Below, in pieces: positions 48,317 through 62,105 of a stretch of DNA of 64,000 nucleotides (position 1 is its first letter; each line of letters begins with the position of its first letter). The translations under genes and the position numbers were made by a program. Source of the stretch: Acorus gramineus (taxonomy: Eukaryota > Streptophyta > Magnoliopsida > Acorales > Acoraceae); NCBI GenBank assembly GCA_030737835.1, contig CM060851.1, positions 3,500,615 to 3,564,614 of the forward strand, in the 5' to 3' direction. The notes beneath the pieces were generated by a model. It saw nothing but the letters and a program-made list of their open reading frames with translations, was not told where the DNA came from and searched no databases.

Positions 48317-51300
48317 CCTTTGCTATAATTGTGTACCTACTATTCAAGCAATGTCATGGTGATGATGGATGACTGAGCAAGGATATTTGACTTTTTACCT
48401 ATACAAATATGTGCATTTCCTGGAAAAGTTTGCTCTAGTTATTGATGCATTAGAGAGGCAGTGCTGGAATTCCCAATGGTGGGAGTGTGATTTATTAATA
48501 TAATGCAATGTAATTAATGAGGAGCTATGGTTATCTCGTTGGGCTATATGCGAATATTTTTCACAATTTTCTTCCTCGTTCCCTATCCTTTAGGTGAGCT
48601 GGTTTAAACTATTGAGACCTTTGCAATGGAACATGTTTTTTTGAGAAAATGCAATGGAACCTGTCGACCATCTGATTTTGACATTTCTATTGTTTTTTCA
48701 CTCGTGTCATGAGGCTGCATTCGTAGCAATCTGGGTCACATGATTGGTGAAACCTTTAAAAACGACAGCTTCGGGGAATTTGACTTCTTCCATTAGTGAA
48801 ATTTAAAAAAAAAAAAAAAAAAAGTTTGGGAACTGAATATTTATTTCAAAACCATTTATTCCATTAGACTTGATGGGATTATGATATCCTCTCATGTAGC
48901 CTTCAGAAACAACTCTCTTGATGAGTCTGCAACCCATATAATCCCATCCATGCCCTTGTTGTCAACTGGGACTCGAGTCTTGAGTATACTCATTCACTGT
49001 AATCAGAGTGCAAGAAATCCTGGATTAAAAGATTATGTTATCGTTGATTAAAAGATTAGGCTTTCTGAGATATCAGATCGTGGATTTCGAGGGAATTCAT
49101 CTGATTCTTTGTTATGAAAATTATTTGTGAATAGTGTGGATGAATGAATTGAATAGCATTAGAATATCGGGTTGCATGCATGCTGAACTTTGCAATCAAC
49201 TAAAAATGATTATATTATATTACATAAAGATGGGATAGGTGATTATAGACATGAGACATCTAATTGTGGAGGGGAAGTTTCGTTCTAACTTCCTTAACTG
49301 TAGCTATGGCATGTTACGAAAATGTAAATACAAAGTTTCCTTCCTCATCACTGTCTTTGTCAAATGTATATAAACTTGTTTGTCTACCATTTTTGTACTG
49401 AGCTTTCAAGAAAGGTACAATACTAATAATTCGGTTTGATCTGTGCAACTGAGGACGCAATCCACATGTATATGGCTGACACAAGCTCCACAATTACGTA
49501 CGTAAGTACCCCCTCTGTCCATTCAATGTGTTAGCTTATTCTTGTAGCTCTCATGTATGACCTAGACATCATCTTGGAAACTTCCTCCTACTTTTCCTCC
49601 CTCATTATGCATCCAAAATCAAAATGTTCATATACATTAATTGTCCTTAAAAAGTGGATGTTGTTTCTTTCCTTTTTTTTGCTTTTTTTTAGGGATCCAT
49701 GCTAAAATGATGCATGACGGTTGATCGGAAAATTCAGTGTAATCCGACGAAAAGAGAAGTGTTTCATTAGACTGTCTCTGTCATGTGTTCCTGCTTATTG
49801 TGCCTTGACTAATTTGGGGAATTGGTGTCTATCGTGACACAAGAAACACATTTATAGAGAACAAATTGAATTCTATGATCTTGGCCAACTTTCAAGAATG
49901 ATGGAACACTTGCACCCCATTTACGGCAACTCTCTAAACAAGATCTTGTTTAACATATTCTATTTATTTTTGCAACTCACATACACTTTTTTTTATATAT
50001 ATATTTGTATCTTGTTCGACTCATGTGAGACTGCCACATCATGCATTACATCATGTGATTATAAATGCAACAATTGAAAGGAATTTTTTCTTTCTTTTTA
50101 GATTCACATGCATTTGCAACCGTCTCTGATTTTCAATGTGGTAATGTGGCAACCTCATAGTGAGAGTCAAACAAGATACAAGTATATAAAAACAAATACT
50201 GTCTGATTTTCAATATAGTGATGTGACAACCTCTCAGTGAAAGACAAACATGATACAAGTATATAAAAACAAATAGAAGATCCGACCAGTACTAATTAAT
50301 TAATTACACAATTTATCAATACCAAGCACAAAGAGGTGAATTTCCTTTGCTTTTCTTTCTTTTTTCCTAATTAATAAAGATCTCTAGCAACATGAAACTA
50401 CAGGCTTAATTCTTGGAGATCCAATTAAAAATACTTGTAAATGTGAAGTTTAATGTTTATCTGGTTATGACCTTGGTTCAGAAACAACCAGATTTGATAC
50501 ACATGCCAAGATATATATGTATATATATCCTTGGTTTCAACTTTTATGCAAATGAAAGGAAATGATGTAAAGCCATCAAAATCCAGATTGCAAGATGATC
50601 TCTTCAGAAGAAAAAAAAAACCTTGAAGTTACATGATTAAGAAATGCTGGAGGTGGAGTCATTTAGATGCTATAAAATTAAAGGGCATAATTAAAATGCT
50701 TCTCTATAGTGATATTTTTGGATGGACCGACAGGAAATTTGGCTTCGTATACATGAATGGGTTATGCAAAACCCCATGCAGGAATCTTCCTGCAAACTTC
50801 CCACTACCTGCAAAATAGAGAACCATTTTTTTTGTTGTTTTCAATTGCGAACATTTATATTTGCTAGGTGTCATTAGCCACTAGTAAAAGTTATTATTAT
50901 TACTATTATTATTATTATTTTCATGGTGCTCGTTTTGTAATTTTTAAGTCCATGAAAGATTCTTACAAAGTTTGTCCATACCGAGCCAATGGATTGTTTT
51001 TTTCTCTCTTTTGTATCCCTGGCTATTTATCACATGGAACGTCAATTATATTGTAAAGCACTACCGAAAGGGAGAAAAGATTAATAACAAAAAAATTGAC
51101 TAAACATTTCCACCCAAATTAAACGACAACCTCGTTCATTCAAAAGTCACAGCACACACTGACACACCCCAAAAATAATATGACGATGCATGTTTCATCT
51201 AATCATTGATTTAAAACATGTTTAATTAAATATTTGATTACGAATTGAATCACTGGATCAACACTCCTCGATTTCAAGCCAAATAAGGATGAAGAGTTTA

Positions 51301-51329
51301 AATTTCATTGTTTACTTATGAAAAAAAAG
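48317..51329. other. Intergenic region, no gene seen
   Basis: AT-rich. At 50150-50275 a short direct repeat (CTGATTTTCAAT..TAGTGA/GTGGTAATGTGGCAACC...ACAAGTATATAAAAAC) occurs with variations. No coding block with splice signals was convincing. Confidence 0.45.
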
Positions 51330-52035
51330 GAGGGGGTGGCTGTTCGGAAGGCTATCGCGAAAGCCAACAACAAACACGAGATCAAACACAAGAACGAAAT
51401 ACCACATCACACGAAGAACACAAGATATATATGGTTCGGTCTAGGCCTACGTCCACGGGGGAAATACAGATAATCCACTTTGATGGTTGAGATACATTAA
51501 GAGACTCACAGACTCTCTCATGGAGTTACCCTCTCTTAGAACCTCTCAACCTTTCCTTAGGATCTCTACATTGGACCAACTCGACTCAACCCGATTTTCA
51601 ATAATTGGACCAACTTGCCATGAAACCGAAGAAGATATTTATAGAAATAAATAACTTCCTTCCCAAGTAATCTCTCAGTTAACAAATAAATATTTGTTCC
51701 CATTAATTAGGAGATATTCATTCTCCTAATTAACAAACAATATTTGTTCCCATTAATTAGGAGATATTCATTCTCCTAATTAACAAATAAATATTGTTTC
51801 TATTTTACGAGATTCACTTTAAATATTAATTAAAATCAAATCTTAAATAATATTCTACTCATTAAGTGCTCAAACCATCCCATATGATACACTGGATCGA
51901 GATATAATCTTAACAGTGTCGGTCGAACTACTGAGTCTATATTCCATGAGGAACGGAGAATTTTGCTACCTCATAGACCAAATGGTTTAAACCATTCCTC
52001 TCACAAGCATCTCCAGTTTTAATCGCAAAACTGGC
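51330..52035. mobile_element. Possible LTR-retrotransposon (LTR-like) fragment
   Basis: The segment with ATATATGGTTCGGTCTAGGC, CTACGTCCACGGGG and the following pyrimidine-rich text resembles sequence near the ends of many plant Copia-type LTRs. No gag-pol coding remains. Boundaries are guesses. An internal 50-bp tandem repeat lies at 51691-51790. Confidence 0.35.
51691..51790. repeat. 50-bp tandem repeat with internal palindrome
   Basis: TATTTGTTCCCATTAATTAG followed by GAGATATTCATTCTCCTAATTAACAA occurs twice with period 50. Each unit contains an inverted TTAATTAGGAG / CTCCTAATTAA pair, so it can form a hairpin. Confidence 0.85.
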
Positions 52036-54296
52036 AAAAATGGTTCTTCTTTAAACGCGATTTGTAATTACATTTTCTATTCGCATTTTTTTTTCAGCTT
52101 TTTGCATATATACCCTTCAAGTCTATGCTAATTATTTTTATATAATTGTAAATCAAATATTTATTTGTATACTATCAAAATCTTAACTAATGTAAAAATG
52201 TATCATTTGATCATTTCTTGTAATTAAAACCTAATTTAACTATAGTTAACACATAACTAGCTAGTGAAAAGAAAGACAAAAATAATCTTAGTTTAATATT
52301 CATAATTATAGTCTGATCTTTACAATGATGTTAATAATTGATTGTTAACCAATTAATTGATTATTTTTTCCTTTTTCCATATTTGCTTCAAATTAAATAT
52401 ATATATTGAGTTTTCTATAATTTTATACTTTTATGATTCTTATATGATAAGTATTTAAATGAAATATATATATGTATTTTTATACTTTTAGTACTTTAAT
52501 ATAATCAAAATATAAAGAAAACTATTCAATGAGTAAGGTATATATGATGTAAATCTTTTGTTGATGAAACATCATTGTTTAAAACTTGAGTTCTATATTT
52601 TTTTTATATAAAAAAATATAAATTTTATATTATAACATAATATTATATTGTGAGAGAATATATCAAAAAAATAATTAAGGGTACTTTGGTCTTTCTGCAT
52701 GACTAAATGGTGTTAATTAACATATTTAGAAAGGAAATAAGGAAACTTAACTAGAGTGACAAATATGCAAAAAATTTATATTTTTGAATGGTATAAAAGA
52801 AAATTGAGTGTTGTAATGGTATAAAAATAAATATCACATTTTTTAAGGGTATACATGAAAAAAAAAACCTGTTTTATATTCTTAAACTTTAATTTTAAAT
52901 TTTTAATGGGTTATTTATAAAATTAAAATTTTAATATTTTATTGAAATTTTAAATTTTGAATCTTGAATTTTCAAATTTTCTTAATAGATAAATTTAATA
53001 AAGATTTTATAGATAATAAAGTGGGAGGAATTCATGGTGAATCCATCAAATTAACCAATAAATATTAATAAATATTTTTTTAAAAAGTTTAAAAACATGT
53101 AAAAGAATGTGGTCTTATTGTAATCAAGTCTTATAATAATCCGGTCTCCTATATTTGTAAAAAAAACCTAAGTCAATTTTAAGTGGCAACGTTCACTTGG
53201 TCAAACTTATCTTATGACTAGTTTTGTAATTAAAAGTTTTACAATAAAAAAATTTAGGGTTAAGAATAAAAATTTCCTTATGTTCCACATTCTAAATTTA
53301 TGGCATGCCAGCAGAGTGCAAGAGAACCTGAGTTTTAATACAATATTATTTTTAAGAATAATGAGTTTTTACGTCTGATGATCTAATTTTTAAATTTGAA
53401 GATTGACTCTAGTCCAGGTTACTACTGCCTTACATCAATTTTAACTAATTCAGTGCTACCACCTCAATGTTGATCTGCATTTTTTTTCTTTATTTACATA
53501 GAGACGTGATAAGTCTTTTTAGACACATGATTTATAATAACATCTCATATACATTTTTTTTCATATTTTTTTTAATTTTAAATTGTTTTTTAATAAGATT
53601 TAATTTTAAATCTGATTTGAATTTACATGATTTATCTTAATTTTAAATTTTAAATATTATAATTTAGTTTTTTTTGTGGATATATTTAATTAATGGGGGG
53701 GGGGGGGGTTTAAAAGTGAAAATTGTCATTTCTTAATGAATAATAATTCTTTAGATGGTTGATCTCTTAATTTTGTCCTTCTTCATTGATTCATTTAAGA
53801 CGACAAGAGACATTTAATAAGTTACTTACATCTCTCCCTATATTTATATATATATATTCCAATCTCTCCCTCACTCACCGTGTCAATAAATTATCTGAAT
53901 ATTTTTGTAGCATGTGAAGGTTATAATGAAACAAAAAACAAGAAGGAAGAAACATCAAAATGACCTCCGAATACGTACTTTCATTCGTACCATGGATTGT
54001 TATTGCTATTGAAACTTGGTTGAAACTGAATTTATTTATTTATTTATTTACAAATAAGGTATGACCCAGAGTCAAATATTAGTAAACAAATATTTATTTA
54101 TTTTTTTGTCGAAAAATAAAATCCTGGGATGAGGCCATATCATATGTAACTGTGGGCACACCAATTTATATAGAAGTGGTTGCAAACTGTCAATTACCAG
54201 ACAGGATTTGACATCCACGTGGAGTAACGGCTTCTCGTTGGCGTAGTTTCCACGAAGATTCATATCGTTTGCTTTCTGTTATACAAACATACATAC
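52036..54296. other. Extremely AT-rich intergenic DNA
   Basis: Long A/T runs and no open coding signal. It includes a 15-base G run near 53695-53709. Confidence 0.5.
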
Positions 54297-54365
54297 ATAT
54301 ATATATATATATATTGAGAGACGCATGGCTCAGTAGTGACGACGAAGGGAGTGATCGAATAATTG
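54297..54365 (+). promoter_or_regulatory. Probable TATA region and leader of the CAX gene
   Basis: A (TA)n run at 54297-54314 lies about 50-70 nt before the ATG and could serve as TATA box, giving a leader of roughly 35 nt. Position-based inference. Confidence 0.4.
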
Positions 54366-56997
54366 ATGGGTTCCATCACCGAGCCAATTAGTTGCCTTGA
54401 GAAGGGAGAGCTGAAGGTTTCAGCTTTGACAAACAAGGAGATGTACCATCAGCATCACCACGGGAGGTCTGCCCATAACATGTCGGTGACTTCCCTGAGA
54501 AAGAAGTCGGATTTGGCGCTGCTTTCAAAGGTGAGATGGGGGTGCCTAGGGGCTGTCCTGGCCAACCTGCAGGAGGTTTTCCTAGGGACCAAGCTCGCCG
54601 TACTCTTCCCGGCCATCCCAGTGGCCATCGTCGCTCAGTACCGCCACTTCGGAAGTGTAAGAAATATATTTAATTTCCATTAATTTTTTTCATTTCTTCT
54701 TCAACAATTAATTAATAATGAGTAGGTATATACTATTACAGGCGTGGGTATTCGCTTTGAGCCTGCTAGGGCTCATCCCCCTCGCCGAAAGGGTTAGCTT
54801 CTTGACGGAGTATGTTCGGTTCTAATCCCCCCCTGGCTAGCTCTAATTAATGTTACTGTACTGACCCATCTTAATTAATTTCACTGTTGCCATGTGTCAC
54901 AGGCAGATAGCATACTATACGGGTCCAACGGGTACGTCCCCGGCCAGTCTGTCACTGATACAATGCATTCATGATAAGCTAGCTAGCTGATCGAAATTGT
55001 TTTTTTTTTTTTTGAAGATTTTAATGTGGGCATGGCATGCATGCAGTGGGAGGGCTGCTGAACGCGACGTGCGGGAATGCTACGGAGCTGATCATAGCGC
55101 TCCTGGCCCTGAGACTGGAGAAGATAACAGTGGTCAAATGTTCCTTAGTAGGATCAGTCCTCTCTAACCTCCTCCTCGTCCTCGGCTCCTCCCTCTTCTG
55201 CGGAGGTCTCTTTAACCTCCATAAGGAACAGACATTCGAACGGGTAAATTAATTAATTACCAAAATCAACTGGATGCATTGATTTATATATGTTCTCCGA
55301 TCCGATCCTGATCTTATTTATGTTCTCCTGCAGAAGCAAGCGGACGTGAACTCGGGCCTGCTGATCCTGGGTTTGCTTTGCCTGATGCTTCCCCTGGCAT
55401 TCAGGTACTATGCAGTCGCCTCCGGAATAGAGGCCCTCAAGCCCACTCTTCTGCTGTCCAGGATTTGCAGCATAGTCATGCTCCTTGCCTATGTCGCTTT
55501 CCTCTTCTTCCAGTTGAAGACCCACCGCCAGATATTCGAAGCACAGGAGGTGACCCCACATATATATATTTATTTTATTTATTCACCCTTAATTACATGT
55601 CTGTCTGTCTATTTATTGTTATGTGTATCTATCTATCTATTTATTGTTATGTGAAAAAAAAAAAACATATATATGGTTCAGAAAGATGTGGAAGATGATG
55701 ATGATGACGAGGACGACACAGTCAATTCTGAAGATGAAGCAGTCATAGGATTCCCCAGCGCTATGGTTTGGCTGTTGGGAATGACGGCTGTTATTGCCCT
55801 CTTGTCCGAGTATGTCGTGGGGACCATTGAGGTATATAACATATATATATTATTATTATTATTATGGTAATTAATTGTAACTATATATATATATATATAT
55901 ATATTTGGTTGATAATGCAGGAAGCATCTCAGTACTGGGGTATATCCGTTAGCTTCAACAGCATCATCTTGCTTCCCATTGTTGGAAACGCCGCAGAACA
56001 CGCCGGTGCCATCATATTTGCTTTCAAGAACAAATTGGTAAGTGATCATGTGTTACAATCAAACAAACAAACAAATTTGTTGGGATGGGATATATGACAA
56101 ACTTCTAACAACCATTAATTAAATGGGTAATTTACAAAAATGACCTTAATTTGTTAAATATTAACACAAATAATCCTCCTGCAAAAACTGACACTAGTTT
56201 GCGCTACCACATCAGCAATTGTTTTTATTTCTTTTATACAATAGACATGATATATATATCATGCCTCTTTTTTACAAATATTAATGAGGTGGACTTATTT
56301 TGCTATAATATTTTTTAAAAAATGACATCACTTTCACAAATGCCCTTATTGAATTGTGGTTTCTCTATATTTAAAGTAGTACATCTTCATATGATGCAGG
56401 ACATCACTTTAGGAGTCTCATTGGGTTCTGCCACTCAAGTATCTATGTTTGTGGTGAGTTTTAATTTATTACTTGTAGCATCCTTCAGCCATCAATGAAA
56501 ATAATTGGTATTATACTACTTTGACTGATAGTTTGTTCTGATTAATTATCTAATTTTGTGACACAGATTCCTCTAACTGTAGTCGTTGCATGGATTATGG
56601 GCATCCGAATGGATCTTGATTTTAAGCTCCTGGAGACTACTTCACTCTTTGTTGGAGTGCTCGTGACTGTCTTCACTCTTCAGGTTTGTTCATTCTTAAT
56701 TATTAGTTGGTCAATTTTAACATGAAAGAGTATTGAATTTGAGTTTTAAGCCACTCTCTTAATTAACTATAGGATGGAACGTCACACTACATGAAGGGGC
56801 TGGTTCTCCTACTTTGCTATGTTGCCATTGGCGCATGCTTTTTTGTTCTTAAAATCTCTCCTGGTAAGCACTTGGAAAGATTGTGGTATTTTCTTATATA
56901 AAAATATAAGATATTAATTTAACTAACATATGTTTTTTTTTTTCTCTCTTTGTAATCGAGTGCAGATCAAGAAAATTTCCTTCACTTGGGTGTATAG
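54366..56997 (+). CDS. CAX: Vacuolar cation (Ca2+)/H+ exchanger, CAX family type I
   Basis: Tonoplast antiporter that loads Ca2+ (and some other divalent metals) into the vacuole using the proton gradient. Exons: 54366-54656, 54742-54809, 54903-54931, 55047-55243, 55334-55549, 55682-55831, 55921-56037, 56400-56453, 56567-56683, 56773-56863, 56966-56997. All are in phase, total 453 residues (CAX1 is about 463). An N-terminal region of about 60 residues with a His cluster precedes the first span and corresponds to the autoinhibitory segment of CAX1. The two ion-selective repeats are present: GNATEL (139-144) and GNAAEH (339-344). Between the halves is the acidic stretch [12 protein letters not shown] (268-279). 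About 11 spans are expected. Exon 3 is only 29 nt. Donors GTATG and GTACG were chosen because they alone restore frame. Closest to CAX1/3/4; the exact paralogue is undecided. Confidence 0.95.
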
Positions 56998-58463
56998 CCA
57001 TCTATCAGAGGAGTGATGGAAGATCGGAGGGCAAGTTACATTTTCAATCAGTCTTCTCCATTTATATATATGACAACTTATACACTTGTGGATGTTTATA
57101 TATGTAGGTGTTGCTGATGCTTGTGCAACTCTTACAGGTGTGAAGTTCATCGGTTTGGTTTTCAGAAACAAACAAGCCATTGGTTTGAGAAGATTCTGTT
57201 GAACGAAATTTCGAATGATCATCTCATAAATGCAATTCATTCTTCTCAATTTGCATCCCTGGTCGTCTAATTAGGATCCGTGAAGTACAGAATTTTGTTT
57301 AGGCAAACGGAATAATGCGAATTGCAAGCTCATGCAAGTTGTTTCCTACTATCAAGGCCTGGAAGCGTAATGCATGTTACAGGAATAAGTGAATTGGTTG
57401 TGTGTAACGGTTTTTCTATATGTTATTATATTGTATGTAAATTTTCATGGCGATCCTATATCAAACGATTACATCTGTGTCAATGATGTTATATAATTTG
57501 GAAATCTGTGAACTGAGTAGACGTTTCCATGGATTTGACTTAACTTATTTCTCTCTGTTGGGAAAACTTCCCCCAAGTCTCTTGTGATCAGTGTAAGAAA
57601 AGGCTATGAATTGAGTGAATACTGAATATGAAAATGAGGCAGGAATGGGCTTATTCCAAATTTGAGGGATTATTTAAAATGTGAAGGTTGCACTTAAGAG
57701 GAACTTAATTGGTATAGGTTTTTCTAGCTTTTATAAGGATATAAATAAACTTAATTTCAACTAAGGGAACGGTGTGAGGGAGGTGTTCTTTTTTGATGGA
57801 CGCGTAAATATCACGGAATAAGGCATGGAGATCTTCTTGAAGCATTCCGGGTTAAATACTTATTCTAATCAGGATTTGTTTATCAGCTTATGTATTTAAT
57901 CTTTTACTTTTGTTCATCTATGTTCTCTCAAATTTTTCAGAGTTGTACTTTAAAATCATAAATAAAATTATGGTAGTAATATCTATCTTTTTCAAAAAAA
58001 AAAAAAAAAAAAAATTCTTAAAGAAATGATGTATGAAACGGGACATGCTCCATGACAGCAAGTCAAAAATTCGCATTGTCTAAATTATAAAATAGATCAT
58101 GTATCAAAATTTGTCCTTTTCTTTTACATACCAGAAATGGAAATCACATGCTTAATTGGATTTTATACCATAAACATTAGGTTAAATCCTTTTTTGAGTC
58201 ATATTTGCAGTTCATATACCATTTGATTTTTTTAAATATAAATAAAAAATACAATATATATTTGTACAAATTGTATACATATATTTTATATTTTTTATAA
58301 CAAAAATATATTAAGATAATAATGTATATACTGTATCATAAACTGACGTGGACCGTAGTTGAGCGTCAAAGGGTGGTATTAGCAGCCTACATGGAGAGGG
58401 TCCCACCCCTTGAACATGGGCCCTGGGAGTTGAACGACAACTCTGTTATTTCTGGAGGTGGAG
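56998..58463. other. CAX 3' UTR and intergenic region
   Basis: The 3' UTR of CAX runs into AT-rich DNA with an A tract at 57993-58012. No gene seen. Confidence 0.4.
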
Positions 58464-58471
58464 CTTGGGAG

Positions 58472-59329
58472 TAGGCCTGTCAACGGGTCGGGTCCAGACC
58501 CGGACCCGACCCGACCCGGACCCGATTACACGCGTAATATACCCGACCCGATTTGGACCCGACCCGAGTTGGACCCGACCCGGCGGACCCGAACAAACAA
58601 ACGGGTCGGGTCCGGGTCCACCCCGCCCCGACCCGTTGGACCCGTTGGACCCGACTGTTTTTTTTTAATATATGTTCATATATTATAAGACCATTAGTAT
58701 TAGTTGATACATAATTTTATTTCTTACTTAACTTATTTTTGTATCTACAAGTTCATAAATCATAATCATAACAAGCCTATAAATCGGTTTGTTTTGAACA
58801 ATTAACTTATTAGCATTTGAATTTGTATGATTAATTAGTTTGTTGCATGATTTATGTTTATTATTTAGGTTAATATGTTAATGTTTATTGTTTTGAATGT
58901 TGTTTAGGTTAATATTGTTTTGAATGTTGTTTAGGTTAGTTATGTTTATTATTTAGGTTAATATATTTTTTACGTTAGTGATTATTGTTTTGGATGTTGT
59001 TTAATAATTTATTTACTTCTTTTGAATTGTATAAAATTATATTCAAACATAGTCTCATTAACAATAATGTTTTATTACAAAAAATTTTAAATAGAATGAT
59101 AAGACAAACAAATACATGAGCTCTTCTCTTTTTTTTTTCTTTTTTTTTTACCCAACCATCCGGGTCGGGTCGGACCCGGACCCGACCCGGGTCCGACGGG
59201 TCCGGGTCCGGGTCCACATTTCTCCGGACCCGCCGGGTCCTAGGTTGGATCCGGACCCGCCGGGTCCTGTCACGGGTCGGGTCCGGGTCCACCCTGACCC
59301 GACCCGGACCCGACCCGTTGACAGGCCTA
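58472..59329. mobile_element. hAT-type element with perfect 8-bp target duplication
   Basis: Perfect 24-bp inverted termini beginning TAGGCCTGTCAACGGGTCGG. It is flanked by the identical 8-bp word CTTGGGAG at 58464-58471 and 59330-59337. The subterminal regions (58490-58650 and 59155-59310) are simple arrays of GGACCCGAC/GTCGGGTCC words. The centre is AT-rich and non-coding. At 858 bp it has no transposase. The intact duplication and termini suggest a fairly recent insertion. Confidence 0.92.
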
Positions 59330-59337
59330 CTTGGGAG

Positions 59338-61059
59338 AGGGATAATGTTACACGTAACTCATTTTTCAGTTTTAAATTCAATTTAAAAATGTTTTGAATT
59401 TTTTAAAAATAATATATTTTTTTTAATAAGATGTATGTTTTTATAAAAAAAAATAAAACATATATTTTAAAAATTGCATTGATTCATTTATAAAAAATAT
59501 GAAATTTTTTTATTAAAATATATACCTCGTTAAAATGAATATATGTTCTGATAATCTTCAATGGATACATATGAGACTGAAATAAGAGCTGAAATAATAA
59601 TCGAGTGTAACAGCGCTCAAGAGAGAATGGCTCGTTCCTGTTGGGTCTTATATGGTCAGACCCAGGAATTAGAGCAATGGGAGAGCCAAAAGACCAAGAG
59701 ATTTAGAATTAAAACTCTTAAAATCTCGTTATTCCCATCGCCAAAAATAGACAAAAATGAAGTTTTAAAAATTAAAAAAATGAATATGCAAAAGATGACT
59801 GATTACAAAAACATACAAGAATATCATTTATGCTTATATTTTGGGGAGAGATTTTAAAATTTAACTTCCAAAAAAATTAGGAGATTTAAAATAGCAATCA
59901 TGAAAAAACAAAATAAACAAAAAAATCGCTAAAAAATGTCAAATCAATGATTTTTCAATCCTTTAAAACTAGATACAAATATTTCCTTAAAAACGAAGTG
60001 TTCACAATTATTTTAAAAACACTCGTGCCTTCAAATATCAAAATATTCAATTAACACTAATATACTCTGTCCATTTTGCTCTATTTGCATTTACCACGTC
60101 TAGCACAATATATAAAATTAACTAACTCAATATATTTCACTATCTCCGTATACACTATCATAGGTAACATAATTTAAATATATCCATTTATTTTATAAGA
60201 GCATTTATTTCATTTTCTATAAAATTAAAAATCAAATGTAACTTTTTTTATTTGGTAAAATCAAATGTATTTCATTTATTAATATACTTCATTATATAAG
60301 TATATAATTAAAAAAAATCAAATGTATGCATGCTAATGGGGATGCAAACATAATTGAATATAACATTTTTCAATTTCAAACCCAATCATTTCAATTAGAA
60401 TAGGGCGTTGTTACACTCTATTTTTTTTTGCGGTCCAAAATGCAATCCTATATACCTCATTAGAAATCTAGTGAAGCATATACATTGTTAAACGATGTAT
60501 ATACCTCATTAAATTTTTCTTACATTTACTAAAATGAATTCATTCAACTCGAAATAGATAGACATATACTTTTTATCAAAACATATAATTCATTACATGA
60601 TTTTTATTATTTTGAAAAAATGAAAACACGTGTAGTCTAAGTTTTAGACTCTGAAATGACTTGTCTAATATGTATGTAACAACACTTTTAATTATTAAAT
60701 TAATTAAATTGGGGATAAGATAATGTATATTTCTTGTGTGTGTGTGTGTGTGTGGACGCCCGTTCATGGTCTTATCAAATTGTTCATTTTAATCTAGATT
60801 GTGTGCATTTTTCTTTATTGGGGATAAGATAATGTTACGTTAGACGCACTATGATTGTTTTTTTTTTGTTTTTTTGGGATGGGTAAGATAGACGCATTAA
60901 ACAATGGGTGTCACTGTGAAGGCACAAACTGGCTTGTGGGAGAGTGAGGGGATTTATGAGTTCATTAATCCGCTCATTCACTCATTTTCTACCCAGGAAA
61001 TATATATATACTGTGATTAATCATCAAAATTGTAAGCCTAACTCTTGTGTTTTGGTAAA
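59338..61059. other. AT-rich intergenic DNA
   Basis: No gene recognised. A (GT)n run lies at 60736-60753. The words ATATACCTCATTA recur near 59520, 60450 and 60500. Confidence 0.45.
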
Positions 61060-61848
61060 GGAAAATGATTGACAAGCTCCATTTCGTAGGCTCTTTATAA
61101 GTCCCATGACATGGCATAGATTGGATTATTCAAAATACCCCTTAAATGTGTTGGTTAATGTTCACCGTAATTAATGGGGCGGTTAAAAAAATAGGAAGGT
61201 AATTAATTTCTAGAATCACGCGTCTGGGCATTCAAAACTTTTTTTTCCCTTTTTTGAATTTCAACATTTAAATCGTCCATTCATTTTCGTGGATTTTTTT
61301 TTTTTTTTGCTCAGGCTGTTCAGAATCGGTTTTATTTCTTAGATGATTATCTAAGCTTTTTATCTGATCGTGAAAATATCATTTTTTTTTGCTACCATTT
61401 GAAATGCCTGCCGATTCAGATTTAGTGCATGTTTATTGTATATTTTTTCAATTATTTCAATTTTTTTTCAATTTTATATGTTAATTATGGTTGTTTTTAT
61501 GTGAAACATGATTTTTGAACATGATACATCAATTGTTTAACATTTGAATGTTAGTTATATATTTATTCCCTTTTTGGACTTCTTTTGTGTTTTTTTGTGA
61601 TTTGGCTACATTATTGTTAATGTAACTAACTTATTAAATGCTATTTATTATACATGTGACTAGTTACATTGACAAATGTAACTAACTTTATAGCAATATA
61701 ATTGTGAAACAAAGTTTCATTTCAAAATATCAACGACTCTTAATATGATTTTAGTGGAACTATGAGTCATATTATTCCATTTTTAGCTTTTTTATGTTTA
61801 TCTGATTTTTAATGATTACAACAGTACATTAGTTTTATTGATACTTTT

Positions 61849-62094
61849 TTGTATTTGAATGTAAGAAATACATGGGACTCAATTACATTTTCTATGGAAG
61901 GCAGTCCATATAAAGATTTGGTTGTTAAAGTTGAGCAACAATGTGTAAAAGCAATTGCGCCAGGTGTTGGAATGACATTTGATACAGAAGAAGATGTGCG
62001 ATTGTTTTATAACAATTTTCCTCGTAGTGAAGGTTTTGGCATTGCAAAAATTCACGAAAAAAAAAAGATGAAAGTCTCTTCCAAAACCCAATGA
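61849..62094 (+). pseudogene. FAR1/FHY3-type DNA-binding domain fragment
   Basis: The frame holds PGVGMTFDTEEDVRLFYNNF followed by RSEGFGIAK, the start of the FAR1 (WRKY-GCM1-like) domain found in FAR1/FRS proteins and in the Mutator transposases from which they derive. It stops at TGA before the zinc-binding Cys/His residues, so the domain is incomplete and no MULE transposase core or SWIM domain follows. It is either a remnant of the element's own transposase or a captured FRS gene piece. Residues before the domain (EGSPYKDLVVKVEQQCVKAI) are not recognised. Confidence 0.7.
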
Positions 62095-62105
62095 GTCCCA
62101 AATAC

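Noticed and set aside
58458-58688. Pro/Asp-rich open frame in the 58.5-kb element
   Set aside because: Translation of GACCCGACCCG repeat arrays within a hAT-type TIR region, not a protein.
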